A stretch of 64,000 bases of DNA from a virus: positions 1 to 64,000 of IMG/VR virus record IMGVR_UViG_3300030042_000123. One strand, given 5' to 3'. The notes under the pieces are model-generated. The model saw only the letters and a program-made list of their open reading frames with translations, did no database searches and was not told the DNA's origin. Made by a program: the position numbers and the translations under genes. Below, one piece after another: positions 8,756-17,168 of this stretch. Position 1 is the first letter of the stretch. Each line of letters starts with the position of its first letter.

Positions 8756-9750
8756 TGCCAGTCCCATTCGTAAGGATTTCCACCATTAGGCCCACATTCT
8801 CTGCGAGCGTCCGCCATGTCCGCGTCAACCATCATGCGGACTAAATTTCGAAACTTCCACTGGGGTTCCCAACCCAGCATCCTTTTTGCCTTGGATGCAT
8901 CCCCGAGTAGGATATCTACTTCTGTGGGGCGATAGTATTTCGGATCGATCCCCACGTACTTGTTCCAGTCCAGTCCCAGATATTCAAATGTCTCATCCAG
9001 AAACTCCCGCACCGTGTGTGTTTCTCCCGTGGCAATAACGAAATCCTCGGGGGTGGGTTGCTGTAGCATGAGCCACATGGCTTCCACGTAATCTTTAGCA
9101 TATCCCCAGTCACGTTTAGCGTCAAGGTTTCCCAGCAAGAGTTCCTTTTGGAGTCCCACCTTGATCCTCGTCGCTGCTTTGGTAATCTTGCGCGATACGA
9201 AGGTTTCGCCACGCCGAGGAGACTCATGGTTGAACAGGATGCCGTTGCAGGCAAACATGCCCATTTCACGATAGTTCACGGTCGTCCAAAATGCAAACTG
9301 CTTGGCAATACCGTAAGGACTCCGAGGATAGAATGGGGTCTTTTCAGTCTGCGGCACTTCCAGCACCTTTCCGAACAATTCACTGGACGATGCTTGATAA
9401 AATTTGGCCGTAGGGCACTGTGCCTTGATTGCTTCGAGAAGCCGTAGCGTCCCCAAAGCATCTACATCGGCAGTGTACTCGGGGATGTCGAAGCTAACGC
9501 GCACATGGCTCTGTGCTCCCAAGTTGTACACCTCATCGGGTTGAATTTCCCCCACCAACCGACTCAGGGCACTACCGTCAGTCAAATCGCAGTAGTGGAG
9601 GTGGAGACGATCAAAAATGTGGTCAATTCGTCCAGTGTTGAAACTGCTTGATCGACGAATGACACCGTGGACTTCGTAGCCCTTCTCCAGCAGAAGTTCC
9701 GCCAAGTATGAACCATCCTGCCCCGTTATTCCTGTAATTAGAGCCTTCAT
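8752..9750 (-). CDS. gmd: GDP-mannose 4,6-dehydratase
   Basis: A 332-residue enzyme that converts GDP-D-mannose to GDP-4-keto-6-deoxy-D-mannose, the entry step to GDP-fucose, GDP-rhamnose, GDP-perosamine and GDP-colitose. [19 protein letters not shown] is the near-invariant GMD N-terminus. [35 protein letters not shown] (catalytic Tyr/Lys) and [17 protein letters not shown] are all diagnostic. It lacks nothing obvious and is close to bacterial GMD in length. It lies between the GT11 fucosyltransferase and the SDR, with ATGA-type overlaps on both sides. It is the clearest anchor for the chemistry of the whole cassette. Confidence 0.95.
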   Translation of the reverse strand: MKALITGITGQDGSYLAELLLEKGYEVHGVIRRSSSFNTGRIDHIFDRLHLHYCDLTDGSALSRLVGEIQPDEVYNLGAQSHVRVSFDIPEYTADVDALGTLRLLEAIKAQCPTAKFYQASSSELFGKVLEVPQTEKTPFYPRSPYGIAKQFAFWTTVNYREMGMFACNGILFNHESPRRGETFVSRKITKAATRIKVGLQKELLLGNLDAKRDWGYAKDYVEAMWLMLQQPTPEDFVIATGETHTVREFLDETFEYLGLDWNKYVGIDPKYYRPTEVDILLGDASKAKRMLGWEPQWKFRNLVRMMVDADMADARRECGPNGGNPYEWDWQ

Positions 9751-10517
9751 ATTTTAATCCACCCGTCAGGTATGATGTCTCGACTGTCTAAATCCTTTGC
9801 AGAAAACCATCGTTTAGGTGCCACGACGATTTTATCTGGGTTCGGATTCAGCCACGCACCCCACCAACTGAAAGAACTGTTCACGATCACGTTGTGACGA
9901 CAGAGGGACATCAAGTGGAGGTCTTCAAACTTGCTTCCCGTTTCAATGACCGTCCCAGTCAGGTTATCCTCACACCATTTCGGGTCATCGGAAAAGATGA
10001 AGACCTTGGGGTTGGAAACCTTTTGTGAGATTGTACCAATGGCTGCCGTGTAATACGTTGGTTCCACCATTCCATGAAATGCGAGCAATTGCAGATAGTC
10101 GCCTCGGCGTACATGGAGGGAGATGCTTTCACAGCTTTGAATCTCCTTGGCAATTGCTTGAGCCTTTTCACTCAGCGAGGATTTCAGGGTCAATTCTTTA
10201 CGAATTGAGTCTTCGATGTTTAGGAAATACTTTTCTGTTTGAAAATAGCCGTAGACGATGGTAGGTTCGGGGATGTTAAGCATTCTCTCGTCAAAGGGTA
10301 GTCCGCTCTCGTAGAGTGGCGCTGCCCCAATAGGCGGGGGGTTGTGGAGCTTGACGATAGTATTGAAACCGTCTAGAGAATAGATGCGGTGGTCCGTAAC
10401 ATTGACAACCTGTATGTTCGTGAGATAGACCTCGCGACCCTGCGCTGCGAGTGCTCTACTGTAGGCGTATTGGAAAAGCTGATTCCCCAACCCTCCCATT
10501 AAATTAACTGTCACCAT
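9747..10517 (-). CDS. GT11 family alpha-1,2-fucosyltransferase
   Basis: A 256-residue enzyme with three GT11 motifs: [20 protein letters not shown] at the N-terminus, [11 protein letters not shown] near residue 133 (HxRRxDY, GDP-fucose binding), and [20 protein letters not shown] near residue 211. GT11 enzymes transfer L-fucose from GDP-fucose to galactose in alpha-1,2 linkage, forming H-type epitopes. It sits directly beside gmd, consistent with a GDP-6-deoxyhexose donor. The ATG at 10517 overlaps the upstream gene by 14 bp; a GTG one codon later is an alternative start. Confidence 0.9.
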   Translation of the reverse strand: MVTVNLMGGLGNQLFQYAYSRALAAQGREVYLTNIQVVNVTDHRIYSLDGFNTIVKLHNPPPIGAAPLYESGLPFDERMLNIPEPTIVYGYFQTEKYFLNIEDSIRKELTLKSSLSEKAQAIAKEIQSCESISLHVRRGDYLQLLAFHGMVEPTYYTAAIGTISQKVSNPKVFIFSDDPKWCEDNLTGTVIETGSKFEDLHLMSLCRHNVIVNSSFSWWGAWLNPNPDKIVVAPKRWFSAKDLDSRDIIPDGWIKI

Positions 10518-11199
10518 GGATTTTCAACTCCTGAGCGTAGGTACGCATCATAGTAGGATCGCACGGATGAACGGCGATAAACTCGGAATTCCTCGGCATC
10601 GCGGCTACGCCTACGAATTTGCCAGCTATGGGATGATACCGCGTATCATGCTTTGGAATGATCCTAGCTTTACGCATCACCGACCCCACCCAGTGATCCT
10701 CTAATGTATTGTTTGGTTGCGCGGCTGCGACCAACCTAGCGGCCCTTGCGCTCAACCAGTACCCTAGTCCAGTCACGTAAAGGTTTTGAGGTGTATGAAC
10801 GCTGGCGGAACCCACATAGTCGTAAGCCTCAAACCCGCTCTTCATCAGGCGATCCACCCAAACAAAGGTGTCATCATCAGTCTTGAAGATGAAATCGTAT
10901 TGGCGCTCCCCTGACCATTGGCACACGCCTCTTGTCTTGTACGGCAGGCTTTTGTAGTCATCTGGAACGTCCAAAAACACTTCATCGGGTAGCGGCTGTC
11001 GATTCGCTCCGCGCCCATAGAAGAACCTCACATCGACATTGGGGTAAGCTGCAAAATCCTTGACCCAAGTCTCACGGCACGCCGCGATCTGTACGTCTAC
11101 GGGGATGGAATTGTGCTTCATCCTATTCGTCCAATCCCAGCCTTTACCCGGCATACCGACGTACCTATGGCAAGCCAAGATCGCTACCAGCACCTTCAT
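10504..11199 (-). CDS. GT31-like glycosyltransferase (paralogue 4)
   Basis: A 231-residue protein and the most canonical GT31-like member in the window. It shows CRETWVKDF, VDVRFFYGRG, DEVFLDVPDDYKSLPYKT, IFKTDDDTFVWVDRL (a complete DDD metal site) and VTGLGYWLSARAARLV. It has a 25-residue insertion after the first strand (YVGMPGKGWDWTNRMKHN) compared with paralogue 1. A beta-galactosyl- or N-acetylglucosaminyl-type transfer is expected from the family. It lies between the GT6-like and GT11 genes, an order that would suit stepwise assembly of a blood-group-like glycan; that is inference. Confidence 0.65.
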   Translation of the reverse strand: MKVLVAILACHRYVGMPGKGWDWTNRMKHNSIPVDVQIAACRETWVKDFAAYPNVDVRFFYGRGANRQPLPDEVFLDVPDDYKSLPYKTRGVCQWSGERQYDFIFKTDDDTFVWVDRLMKSGFEAYDYVGSASVHTPQNLYVTGLGYWLSARAARLVAAAQPNNTLEDHWVGSVMRKARIIPKHDTRYHPIAGKFVGVAAMPRNSEFIAVHPCDPTMMRTYAQELKIHGDS

Positions 11200-11903
11200 G
11201 GCAAATTCCTCTGTTCAAATGGCTGCACCCCGTTCACGGCCGGGCGGTTGGGCGTACCCTTGGGGACACGCCAGATTTTGATGTCAGGAGTTTTAGTCCA
11301 GTTGTTGTACGGCAAGTCCAATTCCTTCGTCGGCGGGAATTCGTAGAAATAGCGATTGATGTGCGACTCATCATGCCATGTGGCGATAAAGTTGTTGGCG
11401 GTGTCGATATCGATCCTCTTGCTGATCGTTTCCGCCATGCTCAAGATTTTCTCAGTTGGTCCGCCCCAGAAACCGCCAATGTACATCTTACGGATGTCCC
11501 TCTTACTGAGGTAGGCGGTGGACTTCGGGTTCTCCTCGGGAGTGCAGTAACGCCCCTTGCTCAATTCGAACGAGGCGTGTACGCAAGCCGTGATGCCGTC
11601 AGAGAGGACTTCCGCCGCAGCTATCGGGCTCATCATGTTCATGCACACGTCCATGTAGAAAACGTACTTGTACTGGGACAGCCATTCCCGCTGGCTCAAT
11701 ATGGTATGGAATCGCATCAGTGTGGCGTTCGGCCATCCGGGATGCGGGTGCATCACCTGCTTGGCGACGGGAAACTGCTGAGGATTGTCCGTGAACAGAA
11801 GGATGTCGGCGGGAAAGAACGCACGCACCGAATCGACCGCCGCTTGGGTAAATTTCCAGTAGGCGGTGCCTGTACAGATGATTACGAGTGCTACGTCGCT
11901 CAC
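11196..11903 (-). CDS. GT6-like (histo-blood-group ABO/alpha-1,3-galactosyl type) glycosyltransferase
   Basis: A 235-residue protein with the signature blocks of GT6: YVFYMDVCMNM at the DxD site, YIGGFWGGPTEKIL (GGxxGG acceptor region), and TWHDESHINRYFYEFPPTKE, which is nearly diagnostic (WHDESHxNkY...PtK). GT6 enzymes transfer Gal or GalNAc alpha-1,3 to fucosylated galactose. The second Asp of DVD is Cys here; bacterial GT6 enzymes often lack a canonical DxD. The start is GTG at 11903, forming a GTGA overlap with the upstream endonuclease-like gene and preceded by GGGAG. Confidence 0.8.
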   Translation of the reverse strand: MSDVALVIICTGTAYWKFTQAAVDSVRAFFPADILLFTDNPQQFPVAKQVMHPHPGWPNATLMRFHTILSQREWLSQYKYVFYMDVCMNMMSPIAAAEVLSDGITACVHASFELSKGRYCTPEENPKSTAYLSKRDIRKMYIGGFWGGPTEKILSMAETISKRIDIDTANNFIATWHDESHINRYFYEFPPTKELDLPYNNWTKTPDIKIWRVPKGTPNRPAVNGVQPFEQRNLP

Positions 11904-12337
11904 GGCGTGACTCCCATACTAATCGGTTTGAGATACTGAATGGCTTTCGCAAGCAACTCGGGGGAGATTTTCAGCTTCTTCAGTCCCTCCATGCAGTCGG
12001 CACACAACAGCCCATGGACCCGCCCATCGCGGAAATCCACCAAAGTCTTCCTGTTATACAATACCAACGCCAAGTCACAGATCGGGCACTTTTTATCCTG
12101 AGCCCGCCAAAGGTCGAGGTACTGACCCGGGTGCATGTGGTATTCGCGTTCGAGGAAGGCGTCATAGGTGTGAACTTTCGTCCAAAACGTCCCACAATAG
12201 GTGTTGTGGCAGGTGCGGCAGTAGTAGGAGCGGCCACTGGCGGTGCGTTTGTTGAGGCCAAAAGCCGACAAGACGAGCCACTTTTCACACTTCCGACACC
12301 ATTTTGTTTTGTCGTTGAAGAGTCTTTTACGCCCCAC
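11900..12337 (-). CDS. Degenerate endonuclease VII-like HNH protein
   Basis: A 145-residue protein resembling recombination endonuclease VII. It has a zinc knuckle KWCRKCEKW with YYCRTCHN, then DLWRAQDKKCPICDLALVL, and GLLCADCMEGL near the C-terminus followed by AIQYL. The catalytic block that reads VDHDHxTG in active relatives is LVDFRDGRVHG here, and the conserved CN of CNxxLG is CM, so metal binding and catalysis are probably lost. GTG at 12337 with AGGGGG upstream is the likely start; it overlaps the upstream HNH gene by 11 bp. A longer reading to 12742 would only translate the HNH gene in the wrong frame. Confidence 0.65.
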   Translation of the reverse strand: MGRKRLFNDKTKWCRKCEKWLVLSAFGLNKRTASGRSYYCRTCHNTYCGTFWTKVHTYDAFLEREYHMHPGQYLDLWRAQDKKCPICDLALVLYNRKTLVDFRDGRVHGLLCADCMEGLKKLKISPELLAKAIQYLKPISMGVTP

Positions 12338-12938
12338 TCGATGCCCCCTCTGTTTTCGGCTCCATGCAGGACGCACATCGAGATTGCTTGCCGTTTGGCA
12401 TACTAGCCTTATTTCCAAACATGTCGGGAACAAGCCACTGGCAACACCCGTTACACCAAATTGTTTGACCGTTAATTTTGCTGTAAGTCCCATCCGTGGC
12501 AACCCGATTTCGTCCACAATACGTGTCGGTTTGAGTGTGACAGTTGGGGCAAATTTTCTGTAGGTTTTCTCGGCGACAATCACCGCCATCGCCGTTTTTA
12601 TGGTCAATTTGAAACCGTAAGGGTCTACCATTCCAAATTGTCCCCTGTCCGCAGAGCATACAAGTGTCTGGTGTCTGTTTGTAAAACCGATTCTTAGCCG
12701 CCCATACGTGCTTAGAGTCTTGGCAAAAAACCTCCGCATCACTTAATTTACGACGACTTCGCCACTCACCTGTGAAATGATCTGTACTAAGCCCCAATTG
12801 TACGACCCATTTCTTCAAATTTGCCCCGTTATTGGCCTTTAACCCCAAAGCAAGGCACGCTCCCGTCCACGACTTTGCCTGTCGAACAGCTAGTGGGAGG
12901 TCTTCGAGTTTCCACTTTTTCGGTGTTTTTGGGGTCAT
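12327..12938 (-). CDS. HNH homing endonuclease
   Basis: A 203-residue protein. An N-terminal helix-turn-helix-like region (DLPLAVRQAKSWTGACLALG) precedes an HNH core: CMLCGQ, then RFQIDHKNGDGGDCRRENLQ and KICPNCHTQTDTYCGRN. This layout is typical of free-standing phage HNH endonucleases. A second CxxC pair (WCNGCCQW, RCASCM) follows. It is the first gene of the leftward operon, with the GTATTA element 7-12 bases upstream of its ATG. It probably acts as a selfish DNA endonuclease and not in phage physiology. Confidence 0.85.
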   Translation of the reverse strand: MTPKTPKKWKLEDLPLAVRQAKSWTGACLALGLKANNGANLKKWVVQLGLSTDHFTGEWRSRRKLSDAEVFCQDSKHVWAAKNRFYKQTPDTCMLCGQGTIWNGRPLRFQIDHKNGDGGDCRRENLQKICPNCHTQTDTYCGRNRVATDGTYSKINGQTIWCNGCCQWLVPDMFGNKASMPNGKQSRCASCMEPKTEGASSGA

Positions 12939-13060
12939 ATCAGGTAATACCGCAATCCTCCTATTATTGACTCCTAAATAGAGAGTTTGCTAGTTAACAG
13001 ATTTTATTCGCTACCAAACCCATTGGATGTAGAGGATATTTCCTCCAAGGAACACTCACC
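12939..13060. promoter_or_regulatory. Divergent intergenic region
   Basis: The gap separates the leftward glycosylation operon from the rightward DUF3494 gene, so it should hold both promoters. On the minus strand GTATTA (12950-12945) lies just ahead of the HNH start codon, and the same hexamer recurs before other first-in-transcript genes. On the plus strand, AT-rich TTAACAGATTTTATTC leads to CCAAGGAAC, a likely ribosome binding site about ten bases before the ATG at 13061. Confidence 0.4.
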
Positions 13061-15535
13061 ATGGGCGTACCAACAATCGGTCCAATTTTTACACTGACTC
13101 AGGTTGCCGCATCAGTTCTCCCCTATCCCGGGGCGACCACTGGCACCACAGTCTACACAGGAACCATCACTGGCGGGGCAGCCACGGCATCGCAGCCGAA
13201 CGGCGCTTACGCAGGCAAGGCTTTCAACATCACTGGCTTCGCCGCCCTCAATAACAACGGCGAATTCGTGTGCGTGCAGTCCTCCGCGACCACCCTTACC
13301 CTCAACAACCGCTACAGCACCGCTGTAGTTGCCGCAGGGCAGGCTCAGATATCCGTTGGGTACGGCAATCCTTCGCAGTACGCCTCCAAGGTCGAGAAAC
13401 TCCAGTCCAGCAACCAAGGCGATAACGTCTACGTGAGCCCGCAGGCTGGCGATACCCTCATTGCCATCGCATTCGGCCTCAAGAGCCTCGATCCATTCGA
13501 TCAGCTTCATGGCGCATCCCCGAGTTTCGGCTACCTTCAGGGCTTGAACGACTTCATGCCCACGGCTCCGACAATCTCGGACACCTCGAACGGCGGCAAT
13601 AGCCCCAATGCGGTCACCGCTGAGTTGGGCTCGGCGTCAGAGTATGCCATCCTCGCCTATGCGGGTATCACGAACACGGGCGCATCCGTAGTCTCTGGCG
13701 GCAACATCGGTTCTGCCCCGACAACTGGTCCTGAGGCGGGCTTCACGTTCGTTCCTCCAGCAGCAATTGATAATGCCAGCGCGGGTGCAGCACGCACTGC
13801 GGGCAATGCAGCATTCACCTATTACAGTGGATTAACCCCCACCCAGACTGGTCTCGCTAACCTCAGCACCAACAATGGTGGTGGTGGAGTAGGCGTCTAC
13901 CACGCAGGTGTCTTCTCTGGCGGTACTTTGGACATCCCGACTTCGATCACCCTCGATGCTCAGGGCAACCCGAACGCTTTGTTTGTGTTCATCGCAGCTT
14001 CGACTGTCACCCTTGAGAGCGGTGCATCTATCATCCTCGCAAACGGCGCACAAGCTGCGAACGTGGTCTGGGTCGTCGGAAGCTCCTTCACCTCTGTTTG
14101 GAATGGTATCTCATCGAACATGGTCGGCGTCATCCTCGCCTATACATCCATCACCCTTGGCGGCGGCACCCTCAACGGGCGTGCTCTTGCCGTAGGTGGG
14201 GGCGACGGGGCGGTCACTATCGCGTCGGCAACAGCTATCACGACAACCGCTGGCACGGGCACCGCTATCGTCAACAACTGGGTGCTTTTGGCACACATCA
14301 ACCTCGCGGACGCGGATTACAGCGGATACTCAATTCCTCCCGCTCCTAACTCCTCGTGGCCTGCCGCAGACTGGAGCCTCGACGGTTACTACCCGAGTCT
14401 CTACATCTGGGCTTGCTACTCCGCAAACGCAGGCACTTACGCCGTGAACCTCAATTCCGTCTATCAGGACGGTGTGACGGCTCCACTTGATCTGGCGGCT
14501 GGTAAGCCAGTATTCGATGGCGGCATCAACTTCCAAGTCATTGACTGGACGAACATGACGGGCGTATCGTTGGATGGGGTTTCAGTCGGCCTATCATCCG
14601 CTAACCCTGCGGTTGCACCAGCTTTCCAAACAACGCAGGCCAATGATCTAATCATCGCGGTCGGTCTTCAGAAGAGCGCGAACGGCTTGGGCGCTGGTGA
14701 AGGCTCGGCAATCAATACCAGCGGGCAACTGGGATCGGCTGGAAGCTACTCGATCCTCGCTGGCAGCGGCATCACCAATACTGGTGTGACCGTGGTCACG
14801 GGCGGCGTAGTTGGCTCATCCCCGACCACGACCATCGTGCCGGGTGTTGCTGTGTGGACAGTGGACAACGCTGACGCTCCTGCGGCTCAGGTCGCTGCAA
14901 CGTCCGCGTACAACTACTTCGCTGGACTGCCTGCAACGGTACTCAGCGCATCGTCGGCCAACCTTTCGACTCTGGGCAACTTGGGCGCAAGCCGCTATTC
15001 CGCTGGCGTCTACTCTGCTGGTTCCTCGATGGACATCCCAACGAGCATCACGCTGGATGCACAGGGTAACCCGAATGCGACCTTCGTGTTCATCGCTGGT
15101 TCAACGACCACACTTGAGAGCGGTGCATCCGTCCTCTTGGCTAACGGTGCCCAAGCTGGCAACGTTATCTGGATCGTGGGTAGTTCCTTCACGCAGGTGG
15201 GCGACAACAACACGATGGTCGGTACGATTATCGCTTACACGTCGATCACGCTGGACGGTGGAACCCTCAATGGACGTGCGCTGGCTCGCAACGGATCGGT
15301 CACCATCGCCGCAGCCGAGGCCATCAACACGGCAAACGCTACGGGTGCCGCAGGAATGAACATCATCTCCAACGGCAAGCTGGTGGGCTCTGAAGCTCAC
15401 TACTTGGTCACCTACGAAATTGGGGGCAGCCCAGTCGCAGGTTCCCCGCCAGTCGGCACTGGCGAGGTAATCGGCTTCGCCAACCCACTCGGTTACGAGA
15501 CTCTCGTAGCTGTGGTCGCCTTGCAACACAGCTAA
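13061..15535 (+). CDS. Large surface protein with two DUF3494 (ice-binding-like) domains
   Basis: An 824-residue Gly/Ala/Ser/Thr-rich protein without charged disordered stretches. Two copies of a DUF3494-type beta-solenoid are visible, at about residues 183-405 and 550-760. Each runs LGSA..YAILA..GITNTG, then DIPTSITLDAQGNPNA, then FVF(I)A.STxTLESGAS, LANGAQAxNVxWxVGSSFT and GGTLNGRALA. The family includes bacterial and algal ice-binding proteins and adhesins. The N-terminal 180 residues and the 405-550 linker resemble other phage virion modules. No signal peptide is seen, so it is more likely carried on the particle than secreted by the Sec pathway. It is monocistronic with its own terminator. 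Confidence 0.75.
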   Translation: MGVPTIGPIFTLTQVAASVLPYPGATTGTTVYTGTITGGAATASQPNGAYAGKAFNITGFAALNNNGEFVCVQSSATTLTLNNRYSTAVVAAGQAQISVGYGNPSQYASKVEKLQSSNQGDNVYVSPQAGDTLIAIAFGLKSLDPFDQLHGASPSFGYLQGLNDFMPTAPTISDTSNGGNSPNAVTAELGSASEYAILAYAGITNTGASVVSGGNIGSAPTTGPEAGFTFVPPAAIDNASAGAARTAGNAAFTYYSGLTPTQTGLANLSTNNGGGGVGVYHAGVFSGGTLDIPTSITLDAQGNPNALFVFIAASTVTLESGASIILANGAQAANVVWVVGSSFTSVWNGISSNMVGVILAYTSITLGGGTLNGRALAVGGGDGAVTIASATAITTTAGTGTAIVNNWVLLAHINLADADYSGYSIPPAPNSSWPAADWSLDGYYPSLYIWACYSANAGTYAVNLNSVYQDGVTAPLDLAAGKPVFDGGINFQVIDWTNMTGVSLDGVSVGLSSANPAVAPAFQTTQANDLIIAVGLQKSANGLGAGEGSAINTSGQLGSAGSYSILAGSGITNTGVTVVTGGVVGSSPTTTIVPGVAVWTVDNADAPAAQVAATSAYNYFAGLPATVLSASSANLSTLGNLGASRYSAGVYSAGSSMDIPTSITLDAQGNPNATFVFIAGSTTTLESGASVLLANGAQAGNVIWIVGSSFTQVGDNNTMVGTIIAYTSITLDGGTLNGRALARNGSVTIAAAEAINTANATGAAGMNIISNGKLVGSEAHYLVTYEIGGSPVAGSPPVGTGEVIGFANPLGYETLVAVVALQHS

Positions 15536-15553
15536 GTCGCTGGTCAGACTCAT

Positions 15554-15584
15554 CGGGCTCCTCTCGGGGAGCCCGTTTTATTTT
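15554..15584 (+). terminator. Rho-independent terminator
   Basis: The stem CGGGCTCC (15554-15561) pairs with GGAGCCCG (15568-15575) around a six-base loop and is followed by TTTTATTTT. It lies 18 bases after the stop of the DUF3494 gene. Confidence 0.9.
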
Positions 15585-15627
15585 GGAAAAACCTCAAAAA
15601 ATTACGTGGGGTTTAGTATTATAACAC

Positions 15628-16233
15628 ATGGTCGGTGTTTACTGCTGGGTAAATGTTGAAAACGGAAAGGTTTACATCGGGTCAACAACCGATGTGATTC
15701 GGCGGAAATATCACCACACCCGTCTTTTGAAAGTCCAAAAACACCCCAATGTGCACCTTCAAGCCGCTTGGCTCAGATATGGGGCCAACGCTTTTGAGTT
15801 CGAACTTCTAGAACAAGTCGATGATCTTGTATGGCTTCGTGCCCGAGAACAGGCTTGGATCACCCGGCTTCAAGCGTGTGATCGAGAATTCGGTTACAAC
15901 GTCACCAGTGACGCATGGGCACCCGTAACCTCGCCTGAGACCATCGCCAAGATGAAGAAGGCTTGGATCGCACGAAAGGCTCGTGGGGACTACTACAAAT
16001 TCACGACGGCGGATACTGTGAAAGGCAAGGCGGCTTCTGGCAAGAAAAACAAGGCTCGCTGGCAAGACCCTAAAATCAGAGCCGAAATGCAAGAAGCACA
16101 AAAGGCTGGTTGGACACCCGAGGTCCGAGCCGCACAAGCAAAACGTTTTGAACAACAAATCCTGAAAGACCCTACAATGCTCAGTCGAGGCGGCATCAAA
16201 GGCTCCGCTGTGCGTTGGGGAAAGGTGAACTAA
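15628..16233 (+). CDS. GIY-YIG homing endonuclease
   Basis: A 201-residue protein. It begins GVYCWVNVENGKVYIGST, a GIY-YIG signature in GVY-YIG form, with a downstream Arg at RRKYHHTRLL and Glu in LLEQVDDLVWLRAREQAWI. The C-terminal half (TSPETIAKMKKAWIARKAR and repeats of basic helices) is a DNA-binding region of the NUMOD type. There is no Shine-Dalgarno; TTTAGTATTATAACAC immediately precedes the ATG. Its stop codon is one base before a possible ATT start of the next gene. Confidence 0.85.
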   Translation: MVGVYCWVNVENGKVYIGSTTDVIRRKYHHTRLLKVQKHPNVHLQAAWLRYGANAFEFELLEQVDDLVWLRAREQAWITRLQACDREFGYNVTSDAWAPVTSPETIAKMKKAWIARKARGDYYKFTTADTVKGKAASGKKNKARWQDPKIRAEMQEAQKAGWTPEVRAAQAKRFEQQILKDPTMLSRGGIKGSAVRWGKVN

Positions 16234-16282
16234 AATTTCGGAAAACACGCCCTACTTCGACTCCATCACTTCTGCCCGCGCA

Positions 16283-16978
16283 ATGCTCCTAACCGATGAA
16301 GAGGCCCTCGAAGGGCAGACCCTTCTCAGTGCAGAGAGCGACCCCAAGAAGAAAGAGGACCAGAAAATCCTCACCTACATTCAGGAGAATTTCCCAATGT
16401 TCCTGAAGATTTTACGTCTTCTGAAGAAGGAGGATCAGGAACTCCTGCTGAGCTACTACCTGCTGAGCAAGACCCAAAACACACTGGCGATCATCCACCG
16501 CAGCACGCAGACGGTCTGCTCCTTCCGCATCCGCATGGCGGTCAAGGTGCTATGCGCGTTCATCCTGTATGGGGAGGAGTTCACCGAGGAGAAGATGAAG
16601 AACGTGTTGGTGCAGTCGAAACTTGAGAACAGCATCAAGAGCGTGCCCCTGAGCACGATCATTGACCTGTACATCAAAACCCGGAGCTTCCAGCGTGTTG
16701 CCGAAATTCACAAGCTCCACCGCCCTGACATCCGCCGTGCGATGAGTCGGTCAAGCAAGCAACTGCTGGAATCCAAAGACCCTGAAGAGAAGGCGTTGGG
16801 AGCGTTCATCCATTCTCTCATTGATAAAGCCAACCCAAGCGGCACGGGATTCTCGAAGCGGAAGGTTCAAAAATTGGGGAATATTTACCGAACCGATCCC
16901 GCAATCCTTGGGGACTTCCGAGTGAAAATCACAGACCCCGATTTTGACCACATGTTCGTAAGTCGGGCAAATCGGTAG
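16283..16978 (+). CDS. Unrecognised protein with helix-turn-helix-like segments
   Basis: A protein of 231 residues if started at the ATG, mostly alpha-helical and lysine-rich. Two segments look like helix-turn-helix units: LSKTQNTLAIIHRSTQTVCS (about residue 62), and FQRVAEIHKLHRPDIRRAMS (about residue 137). The ATG at 16283 has no ribosome binding site. The same frame is open back to 16229, and an ATT at 16235 has AAAGGTGA six bases upstream, giving an N-terminus I-S-E-N-T-P-Y-F. The true product may therefore be 16 residues longer. A DNA-binding regulator or terminase-small-subunit-like role is possible but unproven. Confidence 0.7.
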   Translation: MLLTDEEALEGQTLLSAESDPKKKEDQKILTYIQENFPMFLKILRLLKKEDQELLLSYYLLSKTQNTLAIIHRSTQTVCSFRIRMAVKVLCAFILYGEEFTEEKMKNVLVQSKLENSIKSVPLSTIIDLYIKTRSFQRVAEIHKLHRPDIRRAMSRSSKQLLESKDPEEKALGAFIHSLIDKANPSGTGFSKRKVQKLGNIYRTDPAILGDFRVKITDPDFDHMFVSRANR

Positions 16979-16989
16979 TATTAAACAGT

Positions 16990-17145
16990 ATGGCGATTCG
17001 AAAGTGGCACACGACCGAGGTCAAGGACAACGATCTGGAAGACAGACTCAACAGCCTTCAAAGCCAAAGCTACACGATCTTCTCGGTAGTCAAGTCAGGA
17101 CGTGGCGGCTTCAGCGAGTATTTCATGATCGTCTATTACGAATAA
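16990..17145 (+). CDS. Small unrecognised protein (51 aa)
   Basis: The 51-residue reading frame begins MAIRKWHTTEVKD and ends FSEYFMIVYYE, an alpha/beta-looking mini-protein of the kind common in phage early regions. It starts twelve bases after the previous stop, with GTATTAAACAGT directly before the ATG and no Shine-Dalgarno. A strong AAGGAG for the next gene begins in the gap after its stop, so the three genes 16283-17354 look like one rightward unit. Function unknown. Confidence 0.6.
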   Translation: MAIRKWHTTEVKDNDLEDRLNSLQSQSYTIFSVVKSGRGGFSEYFMIVYYE

Positions 17146-17168
17146 GGAATTACGAATAAGGAGTAGGT

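Noticed and set aside
8916-9269. Alternative minus-strand frame within gmd
   Set aside because: Out-of-frame translation of a gene with unequivocal GMD motifs.
12338-12742. N-terminal extension of the EndoVII-like gene to 12742
   Set aside because: It would translate the HNH gene out of frame; EndoVII homology begins only after the GTG at 12337, which has a good binding site.
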